In this document: positions 57,842 through 64,000 of the stretch, one piece after another
How the letters are laid out: every line of letters begins with the position of its first letter
Numbering within the stretch: position 1 is the stretch's first letter
From: Pagrus major
Taxonomy: Eukaryota; Chordata; Actinopteri; Spariformes; Sparidae
Assembly (NCBI RefSeq): GCF_040436345.1
Contig: NC_133215.1
Coordinates: 18,297,306-18,361,305, forward strand
DNA: 64,000 nt
Reading direction: 5' to 3'
Made by a program: the position numbers and the translations under genes
The notes under the pieces: generated by a model
Told to the model about the DNA's origin: nothing
The model's database searches: none
Seen by the model: the letters and a program-made list of their open reading frames with translations, nothing else

Positions 57842-58439
57842 AGAAGTACACATGAAATTGAAAATGCAATTTCTTTTTTTTGTCTCGCTTGCATATTATT
57901 ATTTTCCCTTCATGCTGTATGAAAGAATACAGTCATAAAGTTTCCAACTTTAATCAATTTAATCTGCATATATAGGCCTATTGTTTTCTACTTTACTGTT
58001 ACTTTTAGAATATAAAAGAAAATGTGTTCTGTAAGACTTAACTCGATGATTTTGAAATTGATATCAAGTCTTCTGCTATGAGAGAACACAATTTCTTACT
58101 TACTTACTCCCTTACTAGTTCGATAAGACAAAAAACTCATAGGCACTCAGTCAAGTGCATACCTCTGCCTAACAGTCCCCTCTAATCCAAAATCAAATTC
58201 AATAACACTGTATCACTATGAATTTTAAACCATAACTGCTTAACCACATCCATCATATTTTTCATTGTATTGTGGAAGAATATAATTTTTAATTTGGATC
58301 AGCATGAAATTGTTCCTTACTCATAGATACCAGCCACCTGAACACGGCTGATTATTTTTAATCAAGTCCCATGCATTATTCATTGTGAAGTTGACATACA
58401 TGCATTAAAACGCCCTATCACAACTGTTAAAGAAAGTGA

Positions 58440-58620
58440 GAAAAACTTCCTGGATCTGTCACTTTATCCAGATCTGCACCAAAAGTTAATGGGGTTTATT
58501 CTGGGCTGAGCACCATCCTCCATCAAAGTTTTGTGGAAATCCGTTCAGTAGTTTTTGTGCAATCCTGATCACAAACCAACCAACAAACAAACAAGCATAA
58601 CCTCCTTGGTGGAGGTAATA
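58440..58620. repeat. Dispersed fish repeat fragment
   Basis: The phrases TTTTGTGGAAATCCGTTCAG, TAGTTTTTGTGCAATCCTG and CCTCCTTGGTGGAGGTAAT match, from memory, a widespread fish repeat tail. Class not resolved. Confidence 0.5.
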
Positions 58621-58635
58621 ACTAATAATATAATT

Positions 58636-58735
58636 TTAAGATTAAGATTAAGATTAAGATTGGTTTTATTTATCCCACAACAGGGAAATTCACTTACAAC
58701 AACTCGAGACACAACAGTACAGGAAAAAGAATCAG
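58636..58735 (-). mobile_element. LINE 3' tail fragment
   Basis: On the minus strand GTGAATTTCCCTGTTGTGGG, then ATAAATAAAACC, ends in tandem AATCTT units (58636-58665). This layout (a conserved GGGAAATTCAC-type stretch next to a short tandem tail) is typical of L2-like LINE 3' ends in fish. No coding part remains. Confidence 0.55.
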
Positions 58736-59398
58736 AAAAATATGCATAAAGTTAAATAGAAAATAAATAGAAAAAGACAAGATATTTATAAAAAAACAAA
58801 CAAGTGAGTGGAAATCTTTTATGAATACAAGCACTTCTCTTTTTTATGCATGAGGAAGTACTTAAGAGCGTGCCCCCTTGGTCAACTGTGGGCCTTTTCC
58901 ACTTCCTCAAGGAAGTTTACATCACTGGAATCTACATTACACCACATGATGCCGATGTCAGCAAACTGTGCCATTAGTCATGTGCGCTTGTTATTGCATT
59001 TGCATCAAACTTCTAACCTCTGCAGAATGGATGATGCCGCAACAGCATTATAATTCACAGTGAAAGCTTACAGTCATACTCCCTAAAAAACAAGAGTTGA
59101 AGGGTTCCCTAACAATTTAATGTTTCACTTTTATAACGTTGAGGATGACCAAGAGACAGATTAAATATGGCTGCCGAAAGTCTTCATTAATGAAATTTAC
59201 AGCGCCTTTCATTAAACACAAACTGGCTGCTTAATGTGGTTGTCTTTGAAACTCGAGCTGAAAAGATTGGTTGATTACTTAAGTAGCTGATCAAAAGAAA
59301 AAATGTTGGCAGAATTTTGATTGTTTATTATTAATAAAAAAAACTACAAAAAGCAGAATATTCACTGGTTCTAGCTTCTAACATCTGAATCATTTGCA

Positions 59399-59403
59399 AA
59401 ATG

Positions 59404-59477
<74 letters not shown>

Positions 59478-59524
59478 CATACATACATATATATATACGT
59501 ATATATGTATATATATATACATAT
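59399..59524. repeat. (TA)n microsatellite with interruptions
   Basis: About 125 bp of almost uninterrupted TA, with a few G or C interruptions towards the right (ACATACATACAT). Confidence 0.9.
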
Positions 59525-60439
59525 AACTGTTAGATTAAGCTCAACTCCACAGACCCATAGTCGTATGGAGAATTTTGTTTAAAATTGGTAGTTTTCCACC
59601 CGCAATAACCTGGATGACATCATCAGGGTTATTTTCCAAGATGGTCTCTCCAGAGACCCAGAGGACACAAATCTGGTGAAGTGGGGGGTTATAATATTGT
59701 TTACATTTACTAATAGGGCAACATTAAAAGAACAAGGAGAGTTTTGTGTATTTTCTTCATCCTATAAGCCTTAGCAGGACTTTTGTATGATGACTACTTT
59801 AACATAAGCGCAAATTCTCATAAATGTGCTGTCACTGATGCTGACACAACAATTTTAAGAAAACATGTAATTAAGTGATCATTAACACAATCTGTTCTAC
59901 TTCAGCCTTGATGTAACTTTATAAATGCTTAAATAATCTTATTGTTTTAGCCCGCAGCCTGTGGTTCTGTGTGTTTCTGGTCAAAAACACTACAAGGTTG
60001 ACAGGTGAAAACTGCATTTTTGCAGCTTGCTCATGGAATGACTCACGAGTAGATCTAAAATTGGACACATTTATATCCACTGATGAATTTAAGGGCATCA
60101 TATATTATGTAGGAATGTGGTGAAGGAGGCATGTTTTTTTTCCTTGAGAGGCCACTGTATTTGAACACCTGTTCTTCTGTTGTATTGTGATTTTTGTTGT
60201 ACTGTTGGCCATGTCTCTCTTGTAAAAGAGATCTTGATTTCAGTTGGGACCTCCTGGTAAAATAAAGGTGAAATAAATACAAATAAATAAATGAATAATA
60301 GATGAATTTCATTTTAAGTAGCCTAAACTGTCTCGTTTCTTTCCAGAATTATAGCTGCATTAAAGCCATATTAAAAAAGATCGATGCACCTATGTTATCA
60401 TAGTTAATATTTACAGTAATATCATTTTTTATAGTTGTT

Positions 60440-60901
60440 CTTTGTTTGTTAGTGGCCTGTGTGAGGATGCAGGCAAAGGGGCGGGCCTGAGCGCACAGCT
60501 GGGGGTAGGTGCGGTAGTGCGGCGTCTGATGCGCGCAGAGAGAGACGAGCCTGACAGCGCCGCACGGACACGCACCACAGACACCGGGATGCACACAAAA
60601 TGCTGCGTCTACGAGCTGTGACAAACCCCTGTATGTGAAGAAAACAACGAAACAGCGAACGACAACGCCGGAAGCTCCCTCGTCCACGTTGAAGCACTCG
60701 CGCAGGAAGCGCATTTGCCGCAGAAAAAAACATCCCACCAGAGCTCCTGCCGATGCGCTTCAGCTGTGCATGAATCCCTCCGTTTGCCTTGCAGGTCCAG
60801 GACAAAACCGGGCGGCGTTGACGACTGTGTGTGGTGGATACTGTTCGTGAGTGCACCTTATCCGCGTCTCCGTCCGCACACCCCTTGGCACCACCGTCAG
60901 G
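60440..60901 (+). promoter_or_regulatory. CpG-rich promoter and 5'UTR of the CaMKII gene
   Basis: An abrupt rise in CpG dinucleotides (GGGCGGGCC near 60480, GCGCGCAGAG, CGCCGCACGG) just upstream of the CaMKII start codon. GGGCGG is an Sp1-type box. Open frames on the opposite strand are by-products of the GC content. Confidence 0.6.
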
Positions 60902-60963
60902 ATGGCGTTAACGATCTGCACGAGATTCACCGACGAATATCAGCTGTTCGAGGAGCTGGGGAA
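60902..60963 (+). CDS. camk2d: CaMKII, first coding exon (partial gene)
   Basis: Encodes MALTICTRFTDEYQLFEELG plus the first two bases of the next lysine codon, and ends at a GTAAGG donor. This is the invariant start of calcium/calmodulin-dependent protein kinase II just before the glycine-rich loop (GKGAFSVV), which is encoded by the next exon outside the window. TDEYQLFEELG fits delta best (alpha has TEEY, beta QLYEE, gamma TDDY). The short N-terminus is alpha-like, so the paralogue call is tentative. Nearby 4q-type genes (uba6, CXCL8) agree with delta. Confidence 0.72.
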
Positions 60964-63900
60964 GTAAGGAAGCTTTTTTTTGTTTTAATCATCTGGCATC
61001 ATCTCTGTATGAAATGTCAGCCTGTTATGTAATAGGCCGCCTTGGCTTAGGGACGCGGATTCCAGGCTGTGTGTGTGTATGCGTGTGTGTGTATGTGAGT
61101 GTGCGCGCGCGCGATAGTGTAGCCGTGAAACCTTTGATGCAGGCGGCTAAATACGCGATCGTGTAGCCTAACATGCAGGCCTGATGTGCAAATGCATCCC
61201 CTGTTTGTTTTAATCCCGCATCTGAATCTCCTGCTCACGAAAGAAGATGTCGAAACCAGCGCGTCGTCATCCGCCTCCATCCTCCTGTGCAGCCACCGAC
61301 GTTGCGTTTCGACCTTTGGGTGCCACAGGAGGGTGAGGAGCCCCCATGTTGTAAACTGAAATGTATTGGGGTGTGTGAAATGGTGAGATTTCGATAACCC
61401 ACCCCCTCCCTCTCTCTCCCTCTCTCACACCCCTCCCCAAATCCTCCTCCTCCTCCTCCTCCTCCCGCGTGACAGAAATACACACTCGGTAATGCGACAG
61501 CAGACCATGTAGTTGGCGATGACACATTCCCCAGCCAAGCACTGAGCTGCGGTCAATTATCAGACACAGGCAGGGAATTCCTCACCCCTGAGAGGGGAGT
61601 GGAGGGGGGAGAGACAGACAGATCCAAGCACCTGAGTGTGGACGTGCGCTACCTGACTGCTCAGCGCCCTGTGGTCAGTGAACGCCACACAGTCCCAGAT
61701 GTCTGCTTCCTGGGCTCAGCAAAGATAGACAGACAGGAACGCACTCCCAGTTACCCAGTTTCTCCCACTTAGCATCCCCTCACCCCACTGTGGAAGCTTG
61801 TATTTCTAACGAGAAAGAGGAGATCTCCTCTCCAGCCTCAGTCCCCCCCCCCCCCCCCCCCCTGCGTTTATGATCCTCTCCTGTGTTCATCTTACACCAT
61901 CTGTCATTAATAATGCAGCCATATTGCTTTTATAGTACCTTTTAACTCACCTGATCTCTTTACTGTGTGCAGCACCACTTTCCTCTGCACACGTACAGTA
62001 GAGTAGCTGATAGAGGCTGATGGAATGAAGATACCACACTGTTTTTATCCAAATACCTGGATACAGTTCATGATTCAGTCACCAGATATTTACACTGCCG
62101 GAAAATGAGTAAAGCGATGAAGTTAGATCAGAAAATGCAGCTGTTAAAGGACCATATCAGTGTCTGATTAACTACACCAATCCTTTACGTCTTGCATTTT
62201 TGTGGATACAGGGCCGGATTTAATGAATAGCTCTGGGCTGTGTTTTATGATTATTGTTATCCTCATTAATTTAGTACAAGTATTCATTTTAGCTCGTCTA
62301 TTTATATTTTTCGCTAGTCGCTATATGTTTGTACCAGTCTGTTTGATATGAAAATCAAACAGGAGATCCATGAAATCTCAAAAGATCAAGTCTGCATCAG
62401 TTTCTTCAAGTGTTACATTATTTTCAGTTGGTTTTGCAGTTTTATTCCAGATCGGTTTAAAGAGGCTGCACTCTGCTCCCCTCAACATTATCAGCAGCTG
62501 ACAAACAAATGTAGGAAATAACTCCAGTAAGTGATATATTTGTATTTATTAAAATAAGTCTTAAATAGCTCCGTATTCCAACAGTAATCGCTGTCATAGA
62601 GGGTTTGGTCAGTAACCCATGTCTCTCCTCCCCTGGCTCATGCAGTAAAAAAGAAAAGAAATGTCCTGGTATCCCTGCCCACTTTATCCAATCGGGACAG
62701 AGAACTCCATAAAGAGGCAGAGCCACCTGTTTGCTGCTGTGTCTGGGGATTACCGTTCTGCCTTCATTGGTGCAAATACAGAATTTGAACTATATAAAAA
62801 TTCTAGAAACTAATGTCCCGAAATTGATGATATTTAGTCTCTTATCAGTTTTTGAGCTGATGTGACCTTAGGTTACCGAGAAACACCTTTTCTGCACCCC
62901 TGCGCCTTTTTACATAATTGTGCATTCCAACTAATTTTGGAATCCAGATTGTCCGAGAACTTGAAGGAAAACAAGAACCTTGTTCCAGACGCACAGGTGA
63001 TCCTGTTGTGCAGCTTCTGTACATTCTGTCACACAGGACTGGACCGACTAAGTTAACAGACATAGTTAGCATTTGCACCTCACAGTGCCATGCTACCCAG
63101 CTGTACTGAACGAAATGTGTTATGTAACATGTTATACTATGATCATTTCCTTTACCAAATCCCCTATAAATTAGAGGTAAGCTTTAGTGGCAAGCTGCTC
63201 ACTCCAGAGGATGTTAGATAACATGTATATGGAACATATATACTATATACCGAGCAGTAAATACATAGACACAACCCTTATGTTATTTCTCGTATTTTAA
63301 TACTGATTTCATCAAACCTCGACACATCCAGCCACAGTTATACTGCATGTGGAAGAAAAGGGTTCATTTCAGGTAATGAGTAGATTTTTTGCTTTGTCTC
63401 TCCAGCGTCTGCATCCAAGTGCTTCTAACTGTTTGTGATAGCTTTGATGCTGCCGGAATATCTCTGATGTTGTCTGGAGCGAGATGGGATGTGAACGGAT
63501 TTTTTGTTTGAAAGAGAAGGCATGCACAGACAGAGATGGAGGTTGAATAGCAAAGCGTCCTGCATGGCTGCAGAGCTGAAGCTCCATGGCTGCATTTAGA
63601 GATGAGAGATGCAGCACTTTGCTCTTCTCCTCCCTCAAATATAGCTGACCTAGTTTTTTGATCTTCATACATGTGCCTGGAACACCAGAACAACACATGG
63701 CTCGAACAATAGAAGGCTGGCAGGCACGTTCGTTGGTGTTGCTGGTCTTGTGTAGCGATGAGGACAGTGTGTACTGTAGGTACTGGGTGTGAGTGTGCTC
63801 GAGTGGGTAGCTGCACAGATACTGCATCCGTGCCTTTGTGCCATTTAATGTTGAAATGCGACTGTAAAACATCAATTTTAGCTCACCCATGTTTGTTATT

Positions 63901-64000
63901 ACCTACCTATGACACCTTAGGGCTGTTTCATAGAGCTAAATGATCAGTTAAATCAGGTTTATTTCAGTAAATCTGGCTTATTTTCAGGAAACCTTTTTTA
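60964..64000 (+). other. First intron of the CaMKII gene (partial)
   Basis: No second exon was found to the window edge. The intron has an alternating TG/CG stretch (about 61069-61113), a (CCT)n tract (61441-61466) and a run of 20 C (61843-61862). Open frames on both strands lack support. Confidence 0.6.
61843..61862. repeat. Poly(C) run of 20
   Basis: Twenty consecutive C on the plus strand (G20 on the minus strand). It is a candidate i-motif/quadruplex tract and also a likely site of length error in sequencing. Confidence 0.85.

Larger units (their letters stand above)
57850..60440. other. Intergenic region between chemokine gene and CaMKII gene
   Basis: AT-rich. Apart from the two repeat fragments near 58.5 kb and the TA microsatellite at 59399-59524, nothing was recognised. 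Confidence 0.5.

Noticed and set aside
59331-59582. Open frames of Tyr-Ile repeats on both strands
   Set aside because: Produced by the (TA)n microsatellite.
60349-60856. Opposite-strand open frames of 129 and 135 codons over the CaMKII promoter
   Set aside because: They overlap each other in different frames in a CpG-rich stretch, have no recognisable domain, and are explained by base composition.

Overview
The window is vertebrate nuclear DNA, most likely from a spiny-rayed (percomorph) teleost. It holds compact multi-exon genes whose proteins align along their length with vertebrate orthologues. Introns are short (often 80-500 bp). Interspersed repeats of fish type are common: TTAA-flanked MITEs, hAT-like non-autonomous elements and LINE tails. 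Two CXCL8-type chemokine genes are present. No prokaryotic, organellar or viral gene was seen, and no tRNA or rRNA gene was recognised. Exon boundaries were set by hand from splice consensus plus homology recalled from memory. For every complete gene the summed exons are a multiple of three.

Layout: 359-9797 (+) is the 3' part of polq (DNA polymerase theta), whose 5' half lies outside the window. 12215-21497 (-) is uba6 (E1 enzyme for ubiquitin/FAT10), 31 coding exons. 23491-26258 (+) is grhpr. 30349-32789 (-) is zbtb5, with a long 3'UTR down to about 26430. 34680-38530 (+) is polr1e. 39532-45734 (-) is fbxo10. 50468-51593 (-) and 56826-57491 (+) are two CXCL8-like chemokine genes. 60902-60963 (+) is the first coding exon of a CaMKII gene whose remaining exons lie beyond the window.

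The block grhpr-zbtb5-polr1e-fbxo10 keeps the order and alternating strands of human 9p13. uba6, CXCL8 and CAMK2D are human chromosome 4q genes, and POLQ is human 3q. The window therefore joins pieces of several ancestral linkage groups. Genes alternate between convergent and divergent pairs. The grhpr and zbtb5 poly(A) signals face each other about 100 bp apart, and zbtb5/polr1e and uba6/grhpr are divergent.

I found no clearly novel multi-gene system. The most useful observations are: a (TG)n tract set directly against the acceptor of a uba6 exon, with a frame-shifting competitor acceptor; a GC-AG first intron in uba6; zbtb5 coding sequence split by two small introns; a chemokine pair with complementary partial ELR motifs (ELH and ILR); an IL-8-style promoter with an 18-bp perfect palindrome around a C/EBP core; short motifs kept in the otherwise unalignable polq linker; and two cases of TTAA-type MITEs nested inside older hAT-like repeats with an inferable empty site.
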